From Apostichopus japonicus (taxonomy: Eukaryota > Echinodermata > Holothuroidea > Aspidochirotida > Stichopodidae): a DNA stretch of 64,000 bases. Of the stretch, positions 22,490 to 34,489 are shown in pieces. The stretch spans positions 22,905,984-22,969,983 of the forward strand of contig NC_092564.1 in the NCBI RefSeq assembly GCF_037975245.1, read 5' to 3'. Position 1 is the stretch's first letter. Every line of letters begins with the position of its first letter. The position numbers and the translations under genes are program-made. The notes beneath the pieces are model-generated. The model did not search any database, had not been told where the DNA came from, and worked only from the letters and a program-made list of their open reading frames with translations.

Positions 22490-25400
22490 CAGTTTTTATT
22501 TTTGAACTTTGAATTTGAATGGAAGAAAGTACAGTATCATCAGTCATTTATTTTTGTCAATGCATCCTTTTATTATTAGCAAGAGCATTTCTTCTCTGTG
22601 GATGATGCCCTTAGACTCTTGTAGGTGCTAAACAATGTAACATCTTTAATAGGTGAAATTATATAGTAACGAAAACATAATTAAACTAATGACGCTTGTT
22701 ATACTTTATCATTTATGAGTCTTTTCTTGATTAGACCTACAGTATTGGTACATAGCCAAATTGCAAGAATGATTTGTTAACTTTGATTGTTGAATAGGAA
22801 AGTGAGTAAATTCCTAAGTTAGTAAAACATTGCAAAGTGATAAATGTATGCCTACAGTACCTTGTGAGATTATCCCGCATGGTGAATCTCCGGAATTTCA
22901 TCCACCTCCATATCGGAAATCAATTACTTTGCCCAATCTTTCATCCAGTAGATGTACAAGTCATGTACATTACAGATACCAGGCAAGAGTTAATCAACTC
23001 TTTCTCAGAGTGTTAGAATTATAATGTGGGGAACTGTAATTCTTGCCCAGACCAGCAAATTCCAAAATATTTAGAGGCGTAGGTGAAAGGGTTATCTTTA
23101 TTTTGCTTAGAGCAGGGAATAGCTAAATAAGATAAAACACTGGTCTTAAAACACTGGTCTTGTGTACATTAACTCCATTGTGGTTTGAGTATGGATAAGC
23201 GGAACATAAGGAGAGGGATTGACATACAGATAGTGAGATTTATCTTGTGAAAGGAGGGAGTAGCCTACAGCAGATACTCTGTAACTTGTGTTTTGGTCCA
23301 TTTAAAACTTCTGTGATGACGTCATCCCACTTATCATTTGGCAATAGAGACCCCTTCATCTAAGCAATATTCCCTAAATATAGACTTGCATATGATTTTT
23401 CGTACACTACCCGCATCCTCTTCAGTCTTTAACCTTGAAAACTGAATCATATAAACAGAATAGTCGCGATTTTCGCAACCGCATTTTCTAATTGGTCCAT
23501 GTGACTTCAAGGTGTACACAATGAGAGTGAGACTGGAGTAGGCCCTAAGTACTAAATTAGGCCTAGGCCTAACAGAAACACAAAATGTTAATGTATACAG
23601 GGAGAAACCATTATGTAGGCTAGACCAGTCCCTAAATATCTGAAGAAGAATCTCATGATGCGCAATCTATTGCAGATTCGAGGCAGGTAGCCCTAGGTTA
23701 TGTAATGTTCGTCCAAACAAGAGGAAATTAATTATTCCTACAGATAGTATTTTTCCCAGGATACTTTGAAGACTAATGTAGGGTCTGTTTGATATACTGA
23801 AATGTAGTGGTCTCCAGCCGTGTAAACACATTGAACATGCTTAGCCTTTAGCCTTCATCATGTTAATGTTATATATTCGTTGCAAATTAGTGGTGGACAA
23901 CGAATAACATTGACTGCAAAACGCATTTTAACAGGTTGGGATAGTCTTTTCAAAATCTGTGGTCTTGTATGGGATGCAAATATTTCAAAAGGTGGAGATT
24001 TACTCCACAAACATGACTGAATCATCATATATATTCTTTCCCACGCTGAAGTGATACAGTACAGTAGTCCTCTTAAGTTCTTTTGTATATTGTGGCAATT
24101 GTATCGACGGACAATTTGGTTTTTATGACATTTGACTTGAACTTGGACTTCAGTTTTAAAATAACAAGTATTAGTAATATAGACTAAATTGATTTCTTTC
24201 TTTTTGGAAATTGTTAGGCAATCATATAATCTGTTCTGGTGATGCAGAATTCATTCAGCAGGTGGTTCAATTCCATCAACAGATGTCATACAGCCAAACT
24301 GTTTCCAAAAAAGATCAAGTATTCAACACCACAATTAGAATTGTAACAAGAGCCTGGCATTACAGGAGTTTTAAGTGGCAAAGCTCTTGTCGAGTTTTCT
24401 TACATTGTCTTCAGGTGATAATCTCGCTTTTAGGTGTCCATCACTCTACACAGCAAATGTGAATGGTAGGGGTAATCCTAAAGCAATCATAATTCATTAT
24501 AGACCATTCACTTGTGTTCCAATGAAAGACTCCATCTCGACAAATAACTTCAGATTACAGAACAACCAAAAAAGAGAAAAGGACACATTTTTTGGATGGT
24601 GCCATCTCATACTTTGGAACTACTGGAACAGATTTAACTAAACTATAAGAAAAAATATAATGTGCTTTTAGCAAACTGATTATCCACTTTAAGCCATGTG
24701 TTTGGAAATGTCCGTATTAAGTAGACCTGAAGTTGGATCCCACTGGAATCCTTTGTAGGCCCACAAGTTTAAACAGGAGAGACATTTCTATTACACACAC
24801 AGGCATGTACGTTTATTATTACAAACTACAATTTTGTGCATAATGGTGAACTCATAAGTGCCATGTGATTATTTGAAATTCCTTGTAGTCCCTTGTGCTC
24901 AAATTTTGCAAACTCACCATGTCAGATACAGTTATCATGAACAAAGTGCATCTTGTATAATTTTCTCCACAATTTCTCCCATTTATAACTTGCTATTCTT
25001 TGTTAGCCATTTTTTCAATTTTCAATAATGGACATGTTTTATCACTGAATCACATATATCAACTTTCTAATTTGTGTCCATTTTAAGGCATACTGTAGTA
25101 CCACTCAAGAAGATTTTAATGATGAAGCTGGAAAATGGAACAATGGTGGACACAGCATACAGCCTTGTGGAAGAACATGACCGCAAAGAGTGCCTGTACT
25201 TTAGGAATTGTTGGATTCATTTCCACATACAGTACTGTATAGTTTACGTCACTACGTATTTGTATGTAGTGAGTTTGTCTGTAATACTGCAATAGCAATT
25301 ATCACTTGGTAATTTATTAGAAAAGGATAATATGTGATAAGGGGGGAGTGGGATGGGAATGAGGGTCAGCATAGTAAAGACATAGAAAGGAATCCCTTTT

Positions 25401-25600
25401 TCTACATGGCTATGTAAAACTATACTTTATATTGAGCATATTCTGGATTTCACATTTCAATTTTGTACTATAAACATTAGAGAACCATTGTTACTAGTTA
25501 AATTGGCTGCAGGTATGAAAGTGAAATATATAATAGCAGAAAATATTGATACTCAAGTGATTACAAAAATATGGTATTCAATGCATCTAAGATCGAGCTA
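22490..25600. other. No gene established
   Basis: Mostly unique sequence. A plus-strand frame ending at 23,024 follows an acceptor-like CCTACAG at 22,859 and reads IIPHGESPEFHPPPYRKSIT and NQLFLRVLEL before a stop. Its composition is protein-like, but no domain or partner exon was recognised. Frames at 24.2-24.6 kb are likewise unassigned. Confidence 0.3.
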
Positions 25601-28394
25601 GGATAAGTAGTGTTAAAGAGGAATGAGTGGAGGGGAGGGAGGTGGGAGAGAGTCGAGACTTATAGCAGGAGAAAATAGGTGGGACTTATACCACCTCCCC
25701 TTAGCTGCAGAGTAGAAGCCAAGGGATACATATTTACAGCCCCTCTGCCATCACCATTCCCTCTTACCCCCTACCCTTTTAATGGGGTGTATATTAAACC
25801 TACACTGGTTATAGCACATCAGTTTCAAGGTATCCATTTTGTGTGAAAGTAACAAAACTACAAAATCAATAAGGGAGTTATCACTCAATGTGACTCAACA
25901 TTGGTTCAATACATACCAGGGATAGATGATGTTAAATGTAGGAATTGAACAGAAAGTGGGAGGGTTCTTCAATGTGGGTTAAAATAGTACATAAATGAAA
26001 TATCTAGCACTGCTATCTTTATCCTCAAAGTACAGGATAGCTGGAGCAATGGAGGTCAAGGCGACCGCACCAACCCCCCCCCCCCCCCATACCCTCCTTA
26101 GGTTAAAGACAGAGGACAACAGATATGTTTCCAGCCCTCTACCAATGATTCTCCCCATTGCAAACAGGGTAAAAAGGGTCTATGTTAAAGGTATGCTGTA
26201 TTGACCCCAAATATGCAGGATTTTCAAATATGGTCCACTGCACATGTACAAAACTCTTATACTCTTCATATTACCACCCTGAATGTAATTTACCTCACTG
26301 GGACATTCAGCCATCTTGTTTGCTTATTTAGAATTATTGGGTAAATTTAGAGGGTAAATGCCTCCAGGAAAAGTGCAGTTTGAAAACTTATAGAAATTAT
26401 AGTGCTAGTTAGGGGCCTATGCACCTTTAACCTCTATTTGTTGAGTGTTGTAGTACTAAAATTAGACAATCAATAAAAGAGGCAGCCCTCAATATGAATT
26501 TGCTTTGGTTATGAATGTCAGGGGTGGAGGAAATAAAGGTAGAGATTGCAGAGAGAAGGTGATTGAAATATTTGGGGTTGGGGTAATCTATCGTCAGGCA
26601 GAAAAAAAAAGTAGGGCAGAGATCTACCCAGTAGCTTATCAAAAGTAAGGGGAGGGAGGGGGCAGAGGCAGAACATTCCCAGGTGAAAAAGTTGGAAGCA
26701 ACATCAGAAAGCCAGCAGGTTTGTTTAACAGTCCGGCCCCTTCCCCCAAAGATTCCCAAGGGACCATTGCAAATAGGGTAAAAAGGGGTCTATGCAACAT
26801 CTACACATTGAATTTTATCTGATCTAACAAAATGAGGCACTCAATGAGGCAGATATCAATGAAAGCCTGCATTGATTCTATGTCAGGGTGGAGGTGAAGT
26901 CAGGGTAGAGATGTTCTGAACAGAAAGGTGAAGTTTGGAATGGGCCTATATACAACATGAAATACATACCCAGGACTACTACCTAATTTAAAAGTCATTT
27001 GATTGTACAAGTCAGGCAGAGGAAATGGTAGAGTGTGGCAAACCCATTAGCTTAGCCAGAGGGGTAGGTAAAGGGAGAATTTCCCTCGCTAACCCCCCCC
27101 CCCACCACCTCCACCCACCCACCCCACCCACTCACCCAAAAAAAAAGAAGAAAAAAGTGGAAATCAAATCAGGACCACCAAGAAGTCATCCCTTAGCTAA
27201 TTCCAGATGGAAGCCCCAATGATTACCCAAATTGCACATATGGATAAATGGCATCAATGTGAACCTTTACACATTGAGTATTGCTGTATCAAGATTAGAA
27301 AATCAATACGGGATGCACCTCTCAATTTGTTTTTGCATTGTTTCACAGTTAACCAGGGGTGGAGGAGTGGTAAGGGTATAGATAGAAGAAAAAAGATGAC
27401 AAAGATATGTAGTGGGGTAACCTTATTAGATATAGGCAAAGGTATTAGAGAAGCATCTAGAATACTACCATGAAATTCATCAGGTAAAAAAAAAGAAGGG
27501 CGGGTATATACCTAGTAGCTAAGCCAAACAAGGGGCTGGGGAAGGCAGAGTACTCACAGGGACAAATTTAAAAATAAAATCAGGCACAAAGAAGTCCACC
27601 CTTAGGTTCCAGGCGGAAGCCAGCTGGAAGTATATTTCATAGCCCCCAATGATTCCCGAATTGCAAATATTGATAAATGGTTAACCTCTACATATTGCAG
27701 AATCAAAATTAGATAATCAATACAGGATGACTTCTAAATTTGATTTTGCATTGCCTCACAGTTTTGCAGGGCTGGAGCCTGGAGGAGTGGTAAGGGTATA
27801 GATTGAAGAAAAATGTGACAAAGGTAGTTTGTAGTGTGTAACACTTATTACATATTGGTAGAGATATAACAGAAGTTTTTCAATAATACTGCTGACATTT
27901 ATTCATCTGTTAGTCAGAAAAAGCAGAGCTGGGGTATGCCCAGTCAGTCTCGTAGCCAGGATTTTTTTCATCGGGGTGCGTTGGGGGGGGGGGGGGCTTG
28001 ACCATTTCCTGGGAGAGCGTCTTGTTACTATCTAAGCGAAGCACCACCATGGGTTGGGGGCAGCGTACCGGAATTTTTAGCTACATAGGCCTCCTACATC
28101 GTTGGAAATGACACTTCCCAGGCCTTGTAAGCTGCTCTAAAGTTTTCTCAACATCCTTTATTTCGAGATCCCATGTCTTGATATGGTCATCAAATAGTTT
28201 ACTAAAATAGAAGAAAAAAAACGGTCTGGTGAGTTACTTTGAAATATCATGACATATCGTTTGTGAGTTTGACACCGGCATTGAAATTTTTCGACAAATC
28301 TGCAAATTGCGCATGGAAAATAAGGAAAGATTGACTAGGCTTTCAGGCAAGTAACATACTGAAATGATGACTATATGTCAAACTGACATTAAAG

Positions 28395-28665
28395 ATTGCG
28401 TCTGAAATATTATTAGGGTGATAGACTGATTGGCCGGTAGTTCTCAGCGATAGCATTGTCTCCTTTCTTGAAAAGTTGGTTTTTTATCGGTTTTAAGAGC
28501 ATCAGGGTACGTCCCAGAAGTGAAAACCCGATTGAAAATTGAACAGAGTATTGAGGCAATGACGCGAGCAATGATGTGAGAAACCTGTATGATGTCAGCA
28601 TTTTTTACCTTTTAACATCTTCTTTGGCATTCCAGTACCTGGAAACCACCTTTCTATAAGGGTAT
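28395..28665 (-). pseudogene. Non-LTR retrotransposon reverse transcriptase fragment
   Basis: The minus strand reads IPKKMLKGK, then HIIARVIASILCSIFNRVFT-SGTYPDALK, then, after a frame change, LFKKGDNAIAENYRPISLSP. The order of palm/finger motifs (..SIFNRsf.sGt.Pd..K....p.fKKGD....NYRPISL.P) is that of LINE reverse transcriptases. The fragment stops just after the NYRPISL block. Frameshifted and non-functional. Confidence 0.8.
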
Positions 28666-28746
28666 AGTATAGCTTACTATGCTTGTTTGACCAGTTAATG
28701 CGCACTGGTTAATGATCATGATTGTCTGTTTGTATTAATATATATT

Positions 28747-29038
28747 CGGGTGCGTAGCGAGGAATTTGCCAAAGGAGGGGCGAACCTGTAGGCAAATTAT
28801 CAGAGCCGTAGATTCGGGCTTTGGAAACTATCTAAGCATAGCGCCACCATAGGTCGGCGCGAAGCATACAAGAAAATTTTGGCAGAAGATGCCTCCCAGA
28901 TCGCTGGAAATGGCACTTCCCAGGCCTTGCAAGTTGCATCAAAGCGATTTCTATTTTGAAATTACTAGCGATATCATAAAAACGTACAAAAATATATGCT
29001 CAAGGGGGGTCGCCCCCCCCCCCTTGGCTACGCGCCTG
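28747..29038 (+). mobile_element. hAT-type MITE with hairpin core, 292 bp
   Basis: The termini CGGGTGCGTAGCGAGG and CCTTGGCTACGCGCCTG are imperfect inverted copies. Flanking octamers TATATATT and TATTTATT match at 7 of 8. It carries the shared core from about 28,827. Confidence 0.8.
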
Positions 29039-29156
29039 TATTTATTAGAGCAGTACAGTGCGACTTCTGTAGATGTCTTCTCGGCCTATGAGCTATGTAT
29101 GTCACATCAGGTTTTGCAGCAACTATAGCTTACTGCCGGTCGAAGGGTCGAAGGGT

Positions 29157-29345
29157 GAAATCCGAAATTTTTTTAAATCCGAAATCTATTTTATGAAATC
29201 CGAAATCCTTATTTCAAAATCCGAAATCCTTATTTTAAAAATCGAAATCTATTTTTGAAATCCGAAATCTGTTTTTTAAAATCCGAAATCTATTTTTTGA
29301 AATCCGAAATCTATCTTTTGAAATCCGAAATCTATTTTTTGAAAT
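29157..29345. repeat. 20-bp tandem repeat
   Basis: About nine copies of AAATCCGAAATCTATTTTTT with small length changes. It opens a low-complexity frame that is not a gene. Confidence 0.93.
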
Positions 29346-29640
29346 GTACGGGCGACTTTTGCAGTCGTTGCTAGTGTTATAAAAATGTGAGCTATTGACA
29401 ACATAGTGACAAACTACGGGCCATTTTTGAAAGCACCTGGGTATTCGAGGCTATATGTATGTCAGTAGGGCCTGGGATTTTTATCCCTCCTGACACTGTG
29501 CTAGCCTGCGACCCAACTTTTCAACGAATGATCGTAGAGACTAGCGGTGATCCATAGCCAACGTCAGACACTTACGCTTCCTTGCCCGCATTACAATGCA
29601 CCCTAATGGGCTTCCGTATTATATTAATGTTTTAACACAA
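29346..29640. other. Unassigned sequence within the composite insertion
   Basis: Slightly more GC-rich than its surroundings. No domain, terminus or repeat was recognised. Confidence 0.35.
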
Positions 29641-30867
29641 AAATGTTTTGAAATAAATGCCTGGAAAAGTTTTCGTGACATATTTATTACACCAAAAATA
29701 ACGTTATCAAAACAAAAGGACGAACAGTTTTAATAACGTTTTGAAAACGTTTTTGTGTTTGCTGGGAAAAGGGGGGAGGCAGAGCATCCACAGGGAAAAC
29801 CTTAAAAACATATTCAGGACCACCAAGAAGTCCACCCTCAGCTCCCAGATGGAAGCCAGCTTGGGGTACATTTCACAAACCCCAAAGATCACCACCTCCT
29901 CCCGTTGCAAACAGTGTAAAATGGCGTCTATGTTAACCTCTACACAAAGTAGCCTACTGCAGTTATCAAAATTAGACAATCAACAAAGGAAGCACCTCTC
30001 AATTTGATTTTACATTGGTTCGTGCATACCAGGGGATGGAGAAGCCATAAGGGTAGAGATTAAAGGATAAATATGACAAATATATTGGGAGTGGGTTAAT
30101 AATATTACATATAGGCAAAGATATAGGCTATTAGAGAAGTATATCAAAGAATACTACCGTGAATTTAAATCAGTTAGACATGAAAAGAAGAAAAGTAGGG
30201 CAGGGATATATTCTATAGTTTAGCCAAACATGGAGGGGGATAGGGGGGGGGGATTTCAGGACCACCAAGAAGTCTGCCCTAAGCTTCCAGATGGTAGCCA
30301 GCAGCAGGGGAATATTTCCTAGCCCAAAAGGAATCCATGTGGCCCATTGCAAATATGGATACATGGGGTCTATGTTTGTAGCAAGATTTTATTTCCTTGC
30401 ACCCTCATCTCCGGAAGTATTAACTTTCTTTGCGACGGGTTGCCCCGTTTGGAAAATACTTTAAGGGACCTGCTCGGATACATGCGTCATCTTAGCTTTG
30501 GGACCTCCGCGACATGTAGATTATTAGTATTATCAGTACCAGCTGACCTATATTAAGAAACATAATTACAGTTATACTCGCGTATTTTTACCTCGGGAAC
30601 TTAATTACCCTTATTATCTTTCTTTGTTCGGACATTGCCCGCTCGCGTTGATTACTGCTTCGCGAGTTCTTTTCACCGGACTTAGTGGCCTAACGATCAC
30701 CCCGGTCCGCGTGGCAGGTGATTATAGTTTACCAGCGTAGCTATAGCACGGTTGCTGTTCGTAGGATAGTGAGCCTAGGCGCCCTACAGTACCACTACTA
30801 CTACTACTTCGCACCACCTTCGGGAAGTTCCAACCACGGCTTGGCGTAAAGATTCTCACGCCACCGA

Positions 30868-31709
30868 CATGGGCGGCGATCCTGGGGGGGGGGGAAGGGG
30901 GATATATCCCCCCATGAAAATGGGTGGAGGGGATGTAATACACCATATCCCCCCCACCAAATGCCAGGGATAAGAATATTTTCATGCCTACATTTATGCA
31001 TCATCGTGAATGTACGGCTCTTTTTTAGATTCGTTTCTCGCCTACCATAAACGCAGTGCGATCTTTTCAAATAAACCGTCTTTATAAAGTAAGAATAGTT
31101 GACTGTGGGCTTCATTGGCCTTATAACAACAAAATGTATTATTGCGCCCACGGTATTGATATAGTACATATATGCACCCTCATAGTATTCATATAGGCCC
31201 TATAGTAGGCCTACACACGTACATGTTCCCTCGAACAGCTGAGAATCTCATGTTACCAGGGTAATGCTTAATACACGTTTCACCTGGATGCACTAGCAAT
31301 CGGTACCTAGGAATGTAACTATGTGTAATTGTGTATTGCATGTGTATAGGCCTATAATAGCCTGCATGAGGCCATTTCCTTCATCGAATAAAATAAAAGA
31401 GCTCTCGACCATTCTAACGTAGTGACTGAAACAAGATTGACAGGGGCAATTTTCCCAAAATAACACCCGAAATTTAAAAAAAAAGGATTTTGGATCCTGA
31501 TTATGAGATATTTCGGACATGATATCCTTATATTAAAGTTGGGTATATGCCGCTTGGAAACCTCGGGAAGTGCCGTTTCCGGCCATCTAGAGGGTTTGTA
31601 AATCCCAAAATTTTCTTGTACGCTTCGCGCCAACCCATGGTGGCGCTACGCTTATAGATAGTCAGCAAGGTCATATCCCCCCACTCGGAAGTACGGATCG
31701 CCGCCCATG
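30868..31709. mobile_element. hAT-type element, 842 bp, with exact 8-bp target duplication
   Basis: The left terminus CATGGGCGGCGATCC and the right terminus GGATCGCCGCCCATG are inverted copies. Both are flanked by GCCACCGA (30860-30867 and 31710-31717). It contains a reverse-oriented copy of the hairpin core (about 31,560-31,663) and a left part with paired G-runs and C-runs. No transposase is encoded, so it is non-autonomous. Confidence 0.93.
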
Positions 31710-31750
31710 GCCACCGATCTAAGCTTGGACTGAGCGACGGTGCATTCTGT

Positions 31751-31754
31751 GCTT

Positions 31755-31809
<55 letters not shown>
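31751..31809. repeat. GCTTTTTTTTTT tandem repeat
   Basis: Five 12-bp units of GC followed by about ten T. Confidence 0.97.
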
Positions 31810-31810
<1 letters not shown>

Positions 31811-31970
31811 TGTAGGCTACTGGAGGACCGGCAACTTTTCATTTAATTTACTAGACGGACTAATCCGGATTATTCAGAAGTGAGTGATTTACATTACCTG
31901 TAATTAAATCTCTGATTCAGAGAACGTTAGCTCTAAAGGTTAACCTCTACATAAATTGAATGTTATCAAT

Positions 31971-32653
31971 CAAGGGCGTAGGAACCGGGGGGCTGGGGGG
32001 CGCCAGCCCCCCAGTGAAAAATATGGAGGGGCGGAAGTATCATTCCGCCACCCCCCCCCCTCCGCTTCGCAAGTCAGAAAACCCCTTTTCATTTCCAAAT
32101 GAGAAAAAAAGTCTCATTTGGAGCACCAAATTGCATCTAAGGACAGGTGAAAATGCAAAATTATATACAAAATGGAGTGGGTGGGTTGAAGTGTGCTATA
32201 TTGCACCAAATTGCATCTGAGGCCACCTGGAAATGCAAAAAAAAAATCCAATGGAGAGGGGGACACCCCCCCCCCTTAGACCCCTCCCCTAGGCCGGCCA
32301 TCAGTCTTCAGCCCCCTCACTCAAAAGTACCTTCCTACGCCGGAAGTATCATTCCGCCACCCCCCCCCCTCCGCTTCGCAAGTCAGAAAACCCCTTTTCA
32401 TTTCCAAATGAGAAAAAAAGTCTCATTTGGAGCACCAAATTGCATCTAAGGACAGGTGAAAATGCAAAATTATATACAAAATGGAGTGGGTGGGTTGAAG
32501 TGTGCTATATTGCACCAAATTGCATCTGAGGCCACCTGGAAATGCAAAAAAAAAATCCAATGGAGAGGGGGACACCCCTCCCCTTAGACCCCTCCCCTAG
32601 GCCGGCCATCAGTCTTCAGCCCCCTCACTCAAAAGTACCTTCCTACGCCACTG
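31971..32653 (+). mobile_element. hAT-type MITE with 8-bp TSD and internal duplication
   Basis: Starts CAAGGGCGTAGGAACC and ends CCTTCCTACGCCACTG. The flanking octamer TTATCAAT is exact on both sides (31963-31970 and 32654-32661). A 309-bp segment, 32,033-32,341, is repeated almost identically at 32,342-32,650. Sister array units show the empty site (GTTATCAAAATTAGAC). Confidence 0.95.
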
Positions 32654-32698
32654 TTATCAATAACATCTAAAAGGGAGGAAACTTTCAATGTAATCTTG

Positions 32699-33047
32699 CA
32701 AGGGCGTAGGAGCTGGGGGGCGCCAGCCCCCCCCCCCCAGTGAAAAATATGGTGGGGCGGAAGTATCATTCCGCCCCCAACCCCTCCGCTTCGCAAGTCA
32801 GAAAACCCCTTTTTCATTTCCAAATGAGAAAAATCTCATTTGGAGCACCAAATTGCATCTAAAGACAGGTGAAAATGCAAAATTATTTACAAAATGGAGT
32901 GGGTGTTGAAGTGTGCTATATTCCACCAAATTGCATCTGAGGCCAACTGGAAATGCCAAAAACTTCCAAAGGGGAGGGGGACACCCCCTCCCCCAGGCCA
33001 GCCATCAGTCTCCAGCCCCCAACTCAAAATACCTTCCTACGCCACTG
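32699..33047 (+). mobile_element. hAT-type MITE, same family, exact 8-bp TSD
   Basis: Starts CAAGGGCGTAGGAGCT and ends CTTCCTACGCCACTG. It is flanked by TAATCTTG on both sides (32691-32698 and 33048-33055). The empty site in sister units reads CAATTTGATTTTACATTGG. At 349 bp it represents the unduplicated form. Confidence 0.95.
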
Positions 33048-33176
33048 TAATCTTGCATTGGGTCAGCATAACAGGTCTGGAGGAGGGGTAGGGTAGAGAT
33101 TGAAGAGAAAGGGGTGATGTTTTGGGGTGGGGAACAATATTAAGTATGCTATAGGCCTATTACTCGTGAATAATAG

Positions 33177-34481
33177 CATAGGCGTACGGGACCAATTCAG
33201 TTTGGGGGGGGCAGAAAATTTTGTGCCCGAAAGTTCATGCGACACTAACTAAGCGGAGCGCCACCATCGGTTGGCGCGTAGCGAACAAGAATTTTTATTG
33301 GCAAAATCTGCCTCTCAGATTGCCGGAAATGGCACTTATGTGGCCTTGCAAGTTGCATCTAAACATTCTTTATTTTACAATCTCACGATTTAGAAATTTA
33401 CACTTCCCAAAGAATTTGCTAAATTAGAAGAAGAAAAATGGTAACATCACTTTGAAGGGGAAAAATAGGACAGTATATATTTTAAGATCCTATTTAGTTA
33501 CCGTATTTATTATTTTAACACAGTTCTCAGCTACCTCCAGTGGCGGAGCTAGGGGCATTGGTCAGAGGGGCGAGAATGGTCTGTAGGGGGGCTTTCGACA
33601 CTATCTAAGCGGAGCGCCACCACAGGTTGGCGCGGAGCGTACATACATTTTTTGAGTAAAGATACTCCCTAGATAGCAGGAAATGACCCTTTCCAGGCCT
33701 TGCTAATTTGCAGATAAACGAAGAATAAATAGGTGTCATCGTATTGTGTCAGAAAATTACACCAACAAAATATGACAAATGTCAATAGGTTGATGAAAGC
33801 GCAATAAAAAAGTCAATAATCGCGAATGAGTAAAAGTAGTTAAAAGCTGAAAAGGGCGCCAGCAGTCCGTTTGAGTCCGTCAGGGGGGGGGGGGGATCCA
33901 CCCCTGACTGTATATGGACGCTCCGCCGCTGGCTACCACCAGAAAAACATACATTGTTCAACGACACGAATTAGGCGGGATAATGTCGCTGTGTCGGGTG
34001 AGACTGCAATTTGTCTCACAAAAAAGTATAAAAATAACAAAGAATATGATAAACCTGTACTTCTGGGCTTGTAGGCACCCCCCCCCCCTCACCATCCATG
34101 AACAAGAAAACGTTTCTTATATACACTCATGTTGGGGATATCCAGGTATACAGTTGACTAGTTAGAAAAAATTGTTAGTGCAAAAAGCGCTTACGGTGGT
34201 GTTACACGGAAATATTCGGGCAACATGATGCTAAATAAAGAAAATCATTAGGCCTATAATAATATTAATGTCACAAAACAAATAACATGAAGCGCTCTCC
34301 ACAGAATTTTCGGGCAAAAATTTAAAAAAAGATTCGGGCAAGCTACTGCATATGTATATATAGGCCTATATATTTTTTTCTCCTCTTAGGCTGCCCGAAT
34401 TTTTCAGGACTTTTGCCCGAATTTCTTGTCCTCTGGAAATTTGGGGAGTCTGCCCCCTGCCCCCCGCCTCGTACGCCTATG
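33177..34481. mobile_element. hAT-type element, about 1.3 kb, carrying a nested MITE
   Basis: The termini CATAGGCGTACGGG and CCTCGTACGCCTATG are inverted copies. Flanks AATAATAG and CTTAATAG agree at 6 of 8. It holds a hairpin core from 33,244, and the MITE 33,538-33,931 is inserted in it. GCCCGAA words recur near both ends. Confidence 0.75.
33538..33931 (+). mobile_element. hAT-type MITE with hairpin core, nested
   Basis: The termini CAGTGGCGGAGCTAGGGG and ACGCTCCGCCGCTG are inverted copies. Flanks GCTACCTC and GCTACCAC match at 7 of 8. It is close to 2,113-2,483 along its length, including AGGTGTCATCG, AAGTCAATAATC and GGGCGCCAGCAGTCC. Confidence 0.9.
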
Positions 34482-34489
34482 CTTAATAG

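Larger units (their letters stand above)
27943..29756. mobile_element. Composite insertion splitting one array unit
   Basis: The unit breaks after GGGTATGCCCAGT and resumes at GCTGGGAAAAGGGGGGAGGC. Sister units run through without a gap. The insert starts CAGTCTCGTAGCCAGGAT and holds a core copy (28,027), a reverse transcriptase scrap, the MITE 28,747-29,038, a 20-bp tandem repeat and a TTTTGAAAACGTTTTTGTG terminal stretch. It is probably several insertions. Confidence 0.6.
30377..31937. mobile_element. Insertion of about 1.56 kb in the array, with a nested element
   Basis: Array units read GGTCTATGTTAACCTCTAC. Here the left flank stops at GGTCTATGTT, and the right flank resumes at GTTAACCTCTAC. 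This leaves GTT on both sides. The outer insert starts TGTAGCAAGATTTTATTTCC and is more GC-rich than the array. Its class is unknown. The element 30,868-31,709 lies inside it. Confidence 0.6.
25780..33176. repeat. Tandem array of about 450-480-bp units, interrupted by insertions
   Basis: Units are recognised by GTTAACCTCTACACATTGAG, AAATTAGACAATCAATA, TTTTGCATTGGTTCA, GGGGTGGAGGAGTGGTAAGG, AGGACCACCAAGAAGTCCAC and CCAGATGGAAGCCAGC. Approximate copies: 25,780-26,165 (diverged), 26,425-26,775, 26,778-27,240, 27,245-27,670, 27,672-27,945 continuing at 29,757-29,915, 29,920-30,376, and 31,938-33,176. The last copy is split by two MITEs and followed by a third. The open frames in these units are not conserved as proteins. 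Confidence 0.85.

Noticed and set aside
24211-24641. Two overlapping plus frames as a gene
   Set aside because: No domain, no supported splice sites and no start context; cannot be told from chance.
1-25000. Apparent excess of ACTGTA/TACAGT words
   Set aside because: An impression only; I could not count it against background, and the words are common in AT-rich DNA.
29707-30007. Two overlapping frames of about 90 residues
   Set aside because: Inside the array repeat; the same frame is broken in the sister units.
31960-32449. Gly/Pro-rich frames of 86-100 residues
   Set aside because: They lie wholly inside a MITE and its internal duplication; repetition of the frame follows from repetition of the DNA.
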